A stretch of DNA of 64,000 bases from positions 50,259,083 to 50,323,082 of the forward strand of contig OV277857.1 of the NCBI GenBank assembly GCA_922989275.2. Direction: 5' to 3'. Below the pieces are notes generated by a model. It saw nothing but the letters and a program-made list of their open reading frames with translations, searched no databases and was not told where the DNA came from. Every line of letters begins with the position of its first letter. Position 1 is the stretch's first letter. The position numbers and the translations under genes are program-made. Shown in pieces: positions 54,221 to 64,000 of this stretch. This DNA is from Gari tellinella. Taxonomy: Eukaryota; Mollusca; Bivalvia; Cardiida; Psammobiidae.

Positions 54221-54537
54221 CGACACCACAGGGTTTAATGCACAAATAAAGATTTTAAGTTTTGAAACAATTCCCTTATCTGGAGCCCTGGCTACTATCC
54301 AATCAGACTATTCAGTTTCAACAGGTGCTTTTAATTCTAAATTTCTGATCAAATATTATTGGTTGAAATGTGTGGCCAAATATAAAGTGTGTCTAAATAG
54401 AAAACAGTCAGCTCCGCCGAAAAACAACTTAGACGTGTTCTATGGTGATTACCGGTATGTAAAGAAAGGGGTAAAGGAGTCTTGATTGGCAAGAAAAGGA
54501 ATAAGCTTGAAGGGTCTTTCGAAAGGACTCTCAGGGC

Positions 54538-54729
54538 TGCAATCCATATAAGGGGAGTATTTCAAAAACTAAAACCTTTATTTCTGCTTTAAAGCCTATG
54601 GTGTCACTACTTATTAGAATTGTCTCGAAGAGACGATTTTAATGAGTAGTAACACCATAGGATTTGGTGCTGTATGAGTGAGAAAAGGTTGGATTTGTTC
54701 AGAATACTCCCTCTTATCTGGAGCCCTGG
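54538..54729. mobile_element. MITE family B
   Basis: CTGCAATCCATATAAGGGGA to CCTCTTATCTGGAGCCCTG; inner arms CCTATGGTGTCACTACTTAT and ATGAGTAGTAACACCATAGG. A half copy lies at 54225-54290. Confidence 0.9.
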
Positions 54730-54735
54730 ACTCTT

Positions 54736-54990
54736 AACCCTTTACCCCATAGCATGTTTCTAGTTTTGAAGACGGGGGTCTACTTAAATCAGGTTGAAAG
54801 TAAAGCAGAATGTGCCTTAAGGCATAAAAATTCTGCTTTACTTTCAGCCTGCTTTAAGCTATCATCTGCTAGGATATAGAAAATATTTGTTATGATACAT
54901 ATTCATGACTGTATAAATTGGAACTATTTTCTTCGATGAAGGAATAAATTTAATGCACTAAAAAGCTTTTCTATAGGAAAAAGCATTAAA
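54736..54990. mobile_element. MITE family A
   Basis: TAACCCTTTACCCCATAGCA at the left; core GAAAGTAAAGCAGAATGTGC..AAATTCTGCTTTACTTTC; the right end is eroded (AGGAAAAAGCATTAA). Confidence 0.85.
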
Positions 54991-55065
54991 AAATTACTTT
55001 TTATTCTGCATCAAACAGTAACCTGTCTGTCCTGATTTCAATTCTTCTACATAAATGGCTGCTTA

Positions 55066-56460
55066 ACCCATTACACCATAAATACATCTTTTTACACCTT
55101 TAATTTTTCATTCCTCCACTGGAGAAAATTATTTTATTGAGTTATGTATCAGTAGAAATATTTTCAATATTCTACAGATGGTAGTTTAAATCAGACTGAA
55201 GGTAAAGCATAATGTGCCTTAACTCTTTACTTTCAACAGGGGCGTAGCTAGACCAATTAGGAAGTGTACGCACTCTTATACTAGGGGGGTCCGGGGGCAT
55301 GCTCCCCCGGAAAAAAATTCATTCCTAGATGGTCTCTGGTGTGTTCTGAGGGCGTTTCCCGCATTCAAAACAGGTGATAAAATAACATAAATCTGTGTAA
55401 AAATTTGAAGAAAAAAAACAACAACAAAAACGACATTGACGACAAAATCGCCAGGAACGTAGATCTATATAGATCTAATGTACGTTCCTGAAATCATGGA
55501 TGTTAACCGACAATCAGTAATATTCAGTTCAGCAACAGAACCATTTGCATTTACGATATGTTTTGATAACATGATAAAGCAGGCCCATAGGAAGCAAACT
55601 GTGATTGAGGGGGCACACGTCGACGTCAGGGGCAAAGCTAATTCAATTGGTGAACGCACTCTTACTGGGAATGAGGAATGCTCCTCTGGGAAAAAAATCC
55701 TAGATGGGCTTTGGTGAGTTCTGAGGGCATTTCGAGCAATAGAAACGGGTTAAGCAGAATATAATACCATCATCATTTTTTAATCTATATGTAAAATTCG
55801 ACTCTCAACAACATACTTTTTACCCCTCTGATTGGTTTAAACACTCTTACTCTAGAGGGGTCCGGGGGCATGCTCCCCCGGGAAATTTTTAATCCTAGAT
55901 GGTCTCTGGTGCGTTCTGAGGGAGTTTCCCGCATTCAAAGACTATGTAAAAATTTGACTCAATATAACAAATTATTGATTCTAGGATAACGATTCTTTTC
56001 TGACAGCTTATCTTCCAGCCTTTGATCTATACCCTCTACCCCCTACGTTAATACCATCATCATTTTTTAATCTATATGTAAAATTCGACTCTCAATAACA
56101 TACTTTTTACCCCCTCTGATTGGGTTAAACACTCTTACTCTAGAGGGGTCCGGGGGCATGCTCCCCCGAATTTTTTTTAATCCTAGATGGTCTCTGGTGC
56201 GTTCTGAGGGAGTTTCCCGCATCAAAGACTATGTAAAACTTTGACTCAATATTCTAGGATAACGATTTTTTTTCTGACAGCTTGTCTTCCAGCCTTTGAT
56301 CTATACCCCCTACCCCCTACGATTTTTATTGCATTTTTGGACTTTTCATTTTTTCTATTTTTGAGGACAATGTGTACGCAGTTGCGTTTTTTGCGTACAG
56401 GTAGCTACGCGCCTGTTCAACCTGCTTTAAGTGGTTGTCTTTAACCTTTTATCCCATAGC
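55066..56460. mobile_element. MITE family A split by a 1.17 kb TIR element
   Basis: The MITE left part (TTAACCCATTACACCATAAA) runs to CTTTACTTTCAAC at ~55247. It continues after the insertion as TTCAACCTGCTTTAAGTGG at ~56416 and ends near 56460. Confidence 0.8.
55248..56414. mobile_element. TIR element, AGGGGCGTAGCTA ends, TTCAAC duplication
   Basis: Left AGGGGCGTAGCTAGACC, right GGTAGCTACGCGCCTG. The flanks TTCAAC are repeated on both sides (about 55242-55247 and 56415-56420). The inside holds three to four tandem units with GGGGTCCGGGGGCATGCTCC and TCCTAGATGGTCTCTGGTG, and a near-terminal GTGTACGCA/TGCGTACA inversion. No transposase. The superfamily is unresolved. Confidence 0.75.
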
Positions 56461-56672
56461 CTGTTTAAAGTTTTGAAGTTGTATGACTACTTAAAGTATG
56501 TTGAAAGTAAAGCAGAATGCACATTAAGGCACATTCTGCTTTACTTTCAGCCTGCTTTAAGCTGGTACCTGCTTGAATAAAGAAAATATTCCTTATGATA
56601 CTTATTCATAACTGTATAAATTGAGGAATAAACTGAATGCAAAAAAGGCTCGTCTATTGGGGGAAAGGGTTA
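56442..56672. mobile_element. MITE family A
   Basis: TAACCTTTTATCCCATAGCC to TTGGGGGAAAGGGTTAA; core GAAAGTAAAGCAGAATGCAC/GGCACATTCTGCTTTACTTTC. Confidence 0.85.
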
Positions 56673-57004
56673 AAAGTAGAAACAGGCTATTGGGTATTTG
56701 GTTAACTCAGAGGTAAGGAGTTGTTCTTCAGAGATGTGTCACGTAGAAAAGGGTACTTGGATATTGTAAACCTGGTATAGTCAGACTTCCAGATCAGTGC
56801 ATTATTTAATTCTACCTTCTTCATGTCCCAATCTAATCCTATATTGGGACTGCTCATTAGAATTGTCTTTGTGACTACTCATTAGATTTGTCATAAATAG
56901 ATGATTCTTATGAGTATTCACTTAAACTTTATCTTGTGTCACTACTAAAAAAAAATGTTCTAGAACAAACAACTCTTATGAGTAATCCAGGGCTCCAGAT
57001 ACAG

Positions 57005-57424
57005 TGGAGATCTTCTTTCCTGTTTAAACACAAACGAAACACAAACGCAAAGCACTAAAACTTAGAAAAATACAACTTTTGGACAAATTCATGTTTATTT
57101 TGGTAGCAAACAATTTGGAGCCTGATCGGATGTCGGGTTATACCTGGTGTCTGATCTGGCTCCATTCTGTTTGCAATAGAAACTATTAGAAGTTATAGCG
57201 TAAACTCGTTTATTGGGAAAGAAAAACATTTTCTTCACTGTTAGAGTGAGTAAACTGAACAAATCCAACACTTTCTCACTATTTCAGCACCAAATCCAAT
57301 GATGTCCCTACTCTTTAGAATCATCTCCAAGAGGCAATTCTAACAAAAAGTGACACCATAGGGTTTAATGAAAAAAAAAAAGGATTTCAGTTTTTGAAAA
57401 ACTCCCATTATCTTGAGCTCCTGT
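57005..57424. mobile_element. MITE families E and B, adjacent, diverged
   Basis: Family E at ~57050-57230 (AGCAAACAATTTGGAGCC, ATCTGGCTCCATTCTGTTTG). Family B at ~57245-57424 (GAGTAAACTGAACAAATCCA to TTATCTTGAGCTCCTG), with diverged inner arms. Confidence 0.65.
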
Positions 57425-57612
57425 AGTCAATCTTACATGTATCTGGAGACCTTGGTAGTCTAGTAATGCCAGACCAAGTTGGGCTGACCTTTCGCCAAGA
57501 CAAGCCAAGTTGGGCAGTCTCCGAATCCTCTGTTTCTATTTACTTGGCTCTTTAGTATTTGCATTCCTATTGCCCTATCACCAGGACACATCACAAGTCT
57601 TTCATTGTAATA

Positions 57613-57949
57613 CAGTAAAACCCCTCTAAACCGGAACCTCTTAATACCAGAATTCTCTCTAAACCGGACAAAAAATTTGGTCCCGTTTCCCACCTATTTT
57701 TACGCCTTTGATTTATTCCTTCACTGAAGAAAATACATTCATGAACATATATCATCAGAAATATTTTCTATATTCTAGCAGATGATAGCCTTAAGGCGCA
57801 TTCTGCTTTACTTTCAACATGCTTTAAGTGGTCAGCTACCTTCCATACTAGAAACAAGCTATGGGTTAAAACCCCTCTAAACCGGAAACCCCTCTAAACC
57901 GTATGTTTTTGTTGTCCCCACACATGTCCGGTTTAGAGGGGTTTCACTG
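57613..57949. mobile_element. pogo-like MITE with nested family A fragment
   Basis: CAGTAAAACCCCTCTAAACC and inverse GGTTTAGAGGGGTTTCACTG, TA outside both ends. CCTCTAAACCGG motifs repeat inside. A family A piece occupies ~57690-57866. Confidence 0.85.
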
Positions 57950-58589
57950 TACGTATTATATATTCTCTTCAGTTCTTAACTGCTCTAAATATCCCTATAG
58001 CAATAGAGTGTATATGTTTAAATGACAAGTAGTTTTTAGACTGGCGACTTGTTGCCAGTTTTAAGTAACCATACTTCCAAACCAGTGCTCCAATCTGGCG
58101 AAGCAACCTTAACTATCTGAGATAAATGCGCCATAGGTGTATCCACATACACATCGTTAAGGGCTGCGATAGTTTGTCTAAGATCCAGAACTTAAAATCT
58201 GATCAAACGTTTGGTTATTAAGAAGATGATAAGCTTCGATGTAAGAAATTATTTGTAGCAATATTTAACTGAAACATACACTTGATACCGAGGAATTCAA
58301 TAATGACTAGATAAATGGGGTTGTTAATCCGCCCCTGGTAATTTCTGCACTTCAGGACACCGTGCGATCGCTAGTGTGTAATCTGGTCTAAATAGTGCAG
58401 TTGAAAATCCGTTTTAACATATAATTATTGAAGTGTTTTGCTAACATTTTCGCAATAAACCTTAAATATACAAAACGCTTCATATTATGAGAGCAAATAC
58501 GGCTGTATTGATAATATCCCGTGGAAATATTCACAGTGAGACTCAGGTTAACAGATGGAATAAAGTATTTTGTTTTCACGCTTATTATA

Positions 58590-58797
58590 CAGTGAACCCC
58601 CTCTATATTAGGACCACAAAATTGTGTTATTTATTAGGTGTTTAAAAATGTGACGGCTTACAGCAAATTGGCCTTTAACAAACAGAAACACCTTTAGGGG
58701 CTTTTTGTTGTACTGTTAGCTTGCTTTAAGCTGTCGCCTGAGTTGTTTACAATTAATCAGCTGTCTTTTTAGTAGTCGTAGAAAAGAGGTTTCATTG
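58590..58797. mobile_element. pogo-like MITE, diverged
   Basis: CAGTGAACCCCCTCTATATT at the left and AAAAGAGGTTTCATTG at the right, TA outside both. Inner arms TTAACAAACAGAAACACC../GGGGCTTTTTGTTG are weak. Confidence 0.7.
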
Positions 58798-58799
58798 TA

Positions 58800-59790
58800 C
58801 TCGGCTCGCATGATTCCGGGTCGTTTCGCCCCCAAACAATTTCGCAACTTAGATGTCTCGCGCCCAAACCAGTTCCACCCTGGTCGTTTCCAACCCTGGT
58901 AGTTTCGCCCCAATACAAAATATGCACCTAAGGTATTAAAGTTTTTAAAATTGATGTTGATTGAAATGTTACTTTAATCGGACGTTGATTAGATAGAAAG
59001 TACTATAGGACGTGAAAAGGATCATCGAGAATAAAAGCAGACATCAATTCTGTGCGAATGTGTGAAGTGTGCCGCCAAAATGTGCTGCCTGTGATTGACA
59101 CATGGCTAATTGTTTGATTGCATTAAAGGTGTTATTGTTTTTATCTTTGACCTGTTGTACATTAACCACTTCACTGCCTTACCTAAGGTGCATTGGGTAT
59201 TGGCCAACAGTTTTGATTCTCATCAAACGCGTAACACAGCTTCTGATCAAGATCCAAACTTTAACTTATATCAAAAACACATAAAAGAAACTTTTTTTTG
59301 TTTACGTAGACACTGGATTAAAGCAGACGACATATTGGTAGTTAAGAGGATTAACTTAACGTATAGATCTGTTTCAATCAGTATCCAGTGTAGTAGAAAG
59401 AATCGTCGCATAGCAAACTTTTTCTATTTTTAAAGTCGTCTGCATTTACTTCTCAACGTTCAACTTTAAGTATCTTGACTGAAACTATGAGTATCAAGCA
59501 GTTTGTATTTTGATCAGAAGCCTGCATGCGCAGCGTCTGAGTACCCAAACTGTTGGCAAATAACCTTTGTACTCGGGGTAATCCCGGTAAGGCAACAAAT
59601 GAGATCATTCAAATGCAAATCTATTTCGCAGAGTTAACTTTTTGCTAAATTTGACTAAAGTTATAATGACTTTTTTGTAAGAAGTGTCGAACAGTTGAAT
59701 ACCTTGTCAGACGTCACGAACTGGTTGCAAATAGCATATACATAAGCATTAGTACTCGTTGAGGGTTGAGTGTGTTAAGCAATTACGATT
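58800..59790. other. Non-coding stretch
   Basis: TTTCGCCCC-type repeats at 58827-58915 match those at 22867-22915 (in the start of survivin intron 1). Otherwise unremarkable; ORFs here have no recognisable domain. Confidence 0.4.
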
Positions 59791-60400
59791 TATATAATCC
59801 TATCCACAAACGATGCAGATCCTGATCGGAGGATTCCTTTAGTAGCCCTCAGATTTCGCTCTTCACTGTTAGCATACGACAAGTGTACCTTCCATAGGTA
59901 CCGTACGTGCTAGTAGATATCTTTACTGGTCAATATAGTTAAATGTGTTAGTACGATACATGATTACATCCTCTAGGAACCCTCTGAATTGAATCTGCAC
60001 GGCTAGCATACGACACTTATTGTACTTTTCATTCGTGCATTGTTAGTAGGTGACGAATATACTCGTCGATAGGGTTGACTTTGTTAAAAACTACGATATT
60101 AAATCGTATCCATAAACGGGGCAGATCCTGGTTGGAGGGCTGGGTCTCAGATTTGGGTCTCCGCCGTTAGCATACGACAAGTATACCGCTCATAGGTACA
60201 GTGTTAGTAGATATCTATAGATCTACTAGTCGCGAGTAATTAAATATGTTAAAGCAATGATATTACATGATCATATCCATAAACGGCGCATATCCTGTCT
60301 TTTAGGAGCCCTCTGATCGGGGTCTGCACTGTCAACATACGATAATTGTACTTTTAATACATATACTGTTAGTAAACTCGTCGATAGGGTTGACGGTGCT
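59790..60400. repeat. Array of diverged family F-like units
   Basis: TATCCATAAACGG..GCAGATCCTG and GTTAGCATACGACAAGTGTA recur three or four times at ~150-170 bp spacing (near 59809, 59990, 60108, 60278). Confidence 0.6.
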
Positions 60401-60409
60401 AAGATTTAT

Positions 60410-60710
60410 TGATGATCCGATTGCGATCAGATGACGCTCCGATGGCGATCCGTTAGCGATCTGTAAGATCCGATAGCGACTTCATGGTCATTGGTCGCCT
60501 CCCAAGTCATAAAAAATGTTGCGACCTTGTATGATCGGATTGCGCTTCGTTGACGCTCAAAGGCGACTAAGGTGGGATCCAATGCGCTCTATTGGCGCTC
60601 TAATGGCGACCAATGCAATATATGGTGCTCAAAAGAGATCCGATAGCGATGTCGACGACCGATGGAGATCCATTACCGGTCTGTTAGCGCACTACTTGAT
60701 CTAAATTGGG
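60410..60710. repeat. Degenerate GATC/GCGATC minisatellite, block 1
   Basis: GATCCGATAGCGAC, GATGACGCTCCGATGGCGAT and similar words repeat with a loose 10-13 bp period. The 62-codon frame across it is a by-product of the repeat. Confidence 0.6.
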
Positions 60711-61111
60711 AGATATCCTACGTAGACATGTGGCGCTCTGCCGCGCTCATTCGTTTTAGATTCGACAGCAGATGTTTAGGCAAATAGCTATATACATAGC
60801 TGCTTTCTTTTTGACATGTATCCGCTTAATGCAGTAGTATCGTAATGTAGACAGTTCCTATATGAGCTTTCTGCATTACGTTCGTACTGCCAAAAGTCTT
60901 TAGACATCTCTGGGTGTTTTTTTCTCCATTTAATAGCTACTATAGATGTTCTAATGCACACCAAAACCAATGTTGAACGCCATTATATTTACGCACTTTT
61001 CAGTACCATCATTGTGTATAACAGTTTGGATCCGGGTGAGACGTCGAGTTACATCATGCAATTTGGATCTATTGATAGAAAATACTATCGGGTATTTTAA
61101 GATACAGAGAA

Positions 61112-61335
61112 TCATTATCAGATCACCACGGAGCGCAAAGTATCTACTAATTTGCTTCGTTGGATCGTGGTGGCGCTCCAGTTACGATCTTGGCGATCAG
61201 GTAGCGCTCCGATGGCGACTTAGGCGATCAAATAGCGATCTAATGGCGTTCCGGTCGGAGGGCCACGGATTTTTGTGCAGGGAGTAAACCGACGGCGACC
61301 TTGGCGATCATGGGGATCAGATAGCGATCCATTTG
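61112..61335. repeat. Degenerate GATC/GCGATC minisatellite, block 2
   Basis: GGCGATCAGGTAGCGCTCCG, GGCGATCAAATAGCGATC and GGATCAGATAGCGATCC continue the pattern of block 1 in the same orientation after ~400 bp of other sequence. Confidence 0.6.
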
Positions 61336-61339
61336 TGTA

Positions 61340-62200
61340 ATATGTACACTCCTGGCCAAGTTCGATAACTACCTATGACGCATAAGATGTCTAGATTATG
61401 CACATTGAATTACCAGAAATTAACAGTGGTTGCTCTCTAACTCCAATAGTTTTCATCCAATATTTATAATTTTGTTGTAACAATTATTTAAATTTGATTT
61501 TAGATACTTGTACATGTACTTACGAACGAAACATCACCCTTTATTACAAATTCACGGAAATAGTTATTACAATTGTTTCACAGACAAATGGTTATGAGTA
61601 TATAGCTATATTTGAACCATCATTGTTTATCATTGCCTCCTTTATTATTCATATTAGGTGTAAAGATGCATAAGTGTTTTTACTAAGTTCACTTTCATTC
61701 AAATGATTCCTCATAGAAATTTCATGATATTAATTTATCCTGATAAAGAGCTATACACAAGTGTTTGGCAGCAAGTGAAATAAAACCAAATCAGAAAGCC
61801 CATGGATGTTTCTGTTTTACTTTCGTCTTACTTTAAGTTTCCACTTGTCTTCAAAATTGTCTTTTAGCAACCACCAGCATAAACGTAGCTTAACATTGAA
61901 CTAATCATACTTGTCAGAGACTTAAACATATAGTTTTACCACTGTACACAACATAGAAGTGTAGAGCTGAACGCAAATGCTTTCTCTTAGTACGTCGACA
62001 GTCTTGAAGCGTCTTCAGCGCTTTGATTATACATGTACTTGTATATCTTAAATTAACTAGGTTTTAAAAACTTATCAGCGTGTAATATGTGTCTGCTCAG
62101 CCTTGGGTACAGAAATAATTCAGATATGGCTAGATTGAATCTTTAATATTTTTATAATTTATTAGAAAGAAAACTGATATTTCATATGACCAAAATTTCA
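61340..62200. other. Non-coding stretch
   Basis: AT-rich with no gene or strong repeat recognised. Confidence 0.4.
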
Positions 62201-62278
62201 TAAAACCCGCTTATTGCCCAACCCAGGTAAACCTAGGTTTTATGGGATGGGTTTTACTGGGCATCATGCCAACCCTGG
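62201..62278. repeat. Short palindrome (ATAAAACCCG..)
   Basis: CATAAAACCCGCTTATTGCCC, AACCCAGGTAAACCTAGGTT and ATGGGATGGGTTTTACTGGG are partly inverted copies. Confidence 0.5.
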
Positions 62279-62505
62279 AACCAATATGGCCAGAGCTTTG
62301 ATATTTGGCATGGTGTAACTTGCAGAGGTCCTTCACTTATATTGATGAATTGGTTCCGTTCTGCCTCGTATCTTGGTCACGGGATCTAAAAATAGATATT
62401 TTCATTGAAAACTTAAAAAATCTTCTTGTTTGAAAATTCCTTGACCCAGCTTAGTGTCACTATGGTCAGGTGAGCGATCAAGGGCCATTCTGGCCTTCTT
62501 GTTTA
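62279..62505 (-). mobile_element. Helitron-like fragment, as at 32200
   Basis: CCAGAGCTTTGATATTTGGC and GGGCCATTCTGGCCTTCTTG match the 32240-32590 fragment closely. Confidence 0.7.
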
Positions 62506-62507
62506 TT

Positions 62508-62720
62508 CCTCCATGGAAGAAAATAGTTCTATTTTATTGAGTTATAAATATGTATCAGCAGAAATATTTTCAATATCCTAGCAGATGATACATGTAGCTT
62601 AAAGCAGGCTGAAAGTGAAGCATATAAATGAGCCTTAAGGTTCATTCTGTTTTACTTTAAACCTGCTTTAAGTGGTCGTCTGTCTATAAACCTAGAGACA
62701 AATTATTGGGTAATGGGTTA
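62508..62720. mobile_element. MITE family A, left end missing
   Basis: Begins at ATTCCTCCATGGAAGAAAAT; core GAAAGTGAAGCATATAAATG/CATTCTGTTTTACTTT; ends ATTGGGTAATGGGTTAA. Confidence 0.75.
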
Positions 62721-62933
62721 ACTGAATTAGAAAGTTAACAGGAAAACATTAGGTAAATTTTAATTTTATTATATTTTCAGAAAAGGGTCCCAAATTGAAA
62801 TGGGATGGAGAGTTATCATGCAGGCTTGACCCCAGCAAAAAGTTTTGAGAGTTACGTGCAAGAGATGGGCCAAGTGGGTAGAGATGGGGAACCATCCCAA
62901 TGTATTGTTTTTCTAGACTCAGAGGTAATGCGT

Positions 62934-63070
62934 TTTTATGGCCCCGCCATGGACAGCTGCGGAGGCATATAGTAATTGTCCTGTCCGTCCCTAACAAGGT
63001 TAAGGAGATTTTACTGTTTCGTCTAGCATCAACATCACTTACCCAAATGCTTGGATACTTATACAGTGTT
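62934..63070 (-). mobile_element. Helitron-like 3' end, as at 3742-4355, opposite strand
   Basis: TTTTATGGCCCCGCCATGGA, GCTGCGGAGGCATATAGTAA and GTTTCGTCTAGCATCAACAT are the reverse complement of the right end of 3742-4355. Confidence 0.65.
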
Positions 63071-63205
63071 GCAGCTAGCCCTGAAACTTTGGGGGACACA
63101 AGGGCCCCCTGACCTGAAATTTGGGGGACATTTTGGAAAATAGGGGGACATCTATCAAAATGCATAAAAGTAACAGTATATTAAATATACCAAACTCACC
63201 TAGAC

Positions 63206-63340
63206 TTTTTAACCCATTACCCCATAGCCCGTTCCTAGTTTTAAAGACAGGAGACCACTTAAAGCAGGTTGAAAGTAAAGCAGTGTAGGAATAAATTAAA
63301 GGCGTAAAAAAGCATATTTATGGGGGAACCAGGGTTAAAT
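63206..63340. mobile_element. MITE family A with internal deletion
   Basis: TAACCCATTACCCCATAGCC to GTTGAAAGTAAAGCAGTG, then directly GTAGGAATAAATTAAAGGCG to GGGTTAA. The right core arm is deleted. Confidence 0.8.
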
Positions 63341-63390
63341 GCAGTTTGAACAGGCAGTCTCTTGTAGAAGGCTGAGTAATTATGAACACA

Positions 63391-63645
63391 GGGCTGCCAT
63401 TTCTCCGGATTTTTCCTAAATCTTCGGATTTTTTTCCATTTTATAGTAGCCTAAAGCAGGCTGAAAGTAAAGCAGAATGCGCCTTTAGGCACATTCTGCT
63501 TTACTTACATCCTGATTTAAGTAGTCGCGTGTCAACAAAACTAGAAACAGGCTATGGGGTAAAGGTACGATTCGTAAAATCGCACTTGAAAATTGCAAAT
63601 TTGGAAATCTTAGGATTTTTCATGTCAACTTATTGCAGCCCTGTG
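63391..63645. mobile_element. MITE family D, full copy
   Basis: CAGGGCTGCCATTTCTCCGG to ACTTATTGCAGCCCTG; core GAAAGTAAAGCAGAATGCGC/GCACATTCTGCTTTACTTAC. A GAGTCGCCAAGC/GCTTGCGACTC hairpin follows at 63672-63698. Confidence 0.9.
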
Positions 63646-64000
63646 AACAAGCTCAATATTCACTATTTTTGAGTCGCCAAGCCTTGGCTTGCGACTCTTA
63701 GCAATGCCATTTCAGATCTCAGGATTTGTTCGTACTTGTTGTTGTTAATTCGTACTGGGCTGTGTGTGCATCTCTTCAATTGTCTGATAGAAGAAATAGT
63801 TCAGTATTAATTTGAATCAATCTGCAAATCAGACCGATATTGTTCATCATAGACTGGATCATAATCTTAACCTAGCACCTAGAACATGATAAAGAACAAA
63901 AAGCAATAACGATTCAGTGAGATGAGAAAACTGGCGTTTCAATTTAACCTGGATATCGGACAAACAAATAGTTCGGGGTTTTGGGGTAATAGTTCGTGTT

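Noticed and set aside
60516..60704. 62-codon open frame rich in R, S and D
   Set aside because: Produced by the GATC/GCGATC minisatellite.
62749..63165. 138-codon minus-strand open frame
   Set aside because: It covers the Helitron-like 3' end at 62934-63070 and flanking repeat; no domain.

Overview
The window is animal nuclear DNA: AT-rich, intron-containing, with GT-AG splice sites and dense transposon relics. The repeat types (cores of ~160 bp tandem repeats ending in hairpin-CTAA termini, as in the bivalve 'pearl'/HINE Helitron-like elements, and swarms of palindromic MITEs) suggest a bivalve or a related mollusc. That assignment is inferred from repeat style and from one gene, not from a marker sequence.

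Only one cellular gene is convincing. It is a survivin (BIRC5) homologue on the + strand, in four coding segments between 20810 and 39927. It has a lysine-rich N-terminus (20810-20967), the start of the BIR domain (22708-22768), a BIR core exon (36827-36936), a BIR end/helix exon (38994-39111) and a C-terminal helix exon with the stop (39838-39927). Every junction is GT-AG and stays in frame, and the four zinc ligands of the BIR fold are present. The first coding exon is split by a 1.74 kb LTR-type element (20968-22707). Its two 200 bp terminal repeats look identical, so the insertion appears very recent. Read as drawn, the protein stops after 56 residues. Without the element, a 177-residue survivin would be encoded.

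Layout: 1-2219, Helitron-like element with ~12 copies of a ~160 bp repeat. 3123-4825, TIR element with TA target duplication, holding a second tandem-repeat element. 6465-13974, candidate 7.5 kb element with ~30 bp inverted ends and a 5 bp target duplication; it contains a 376 bp satellite that is itself interrupted by a TTAA-flanked 537 bp MITE and a Helitron-like insertion. 15038-17756, 5'-truncated non-LTR retrotransposon on the minus strand. 18958-20406, second non-LTR remnant on the plus strand, ending ~400 bp upstream of survivin. 20810-39927, survivin, with a 14 kb intron 1 full of repeats. 39.9-51 kb, palindromic MITEs of at least five families plus a Helitron-like tandem element (45246-46872). 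51.1-51.8 kb, a non-LTR C-terminal fragment. 52-64 kb, more MITEs, long palindromes, a nested TIR element (55242-56419) and a degenerate GATC-rich minisatellite (60.4-61.3 kb).

I found no operon, CRISPR array, rRNA or functional tRNA gene. The main interest is the clash between one essential cell-division gene and the mobile DNA around it: a split exon, and three splice acceptors each lying 17-50 bp from a MITE end. The repeat architectures are the other point, especially inverted ends built from short tandem repeats and a TTAA MITE carrying a tRNA-like box.
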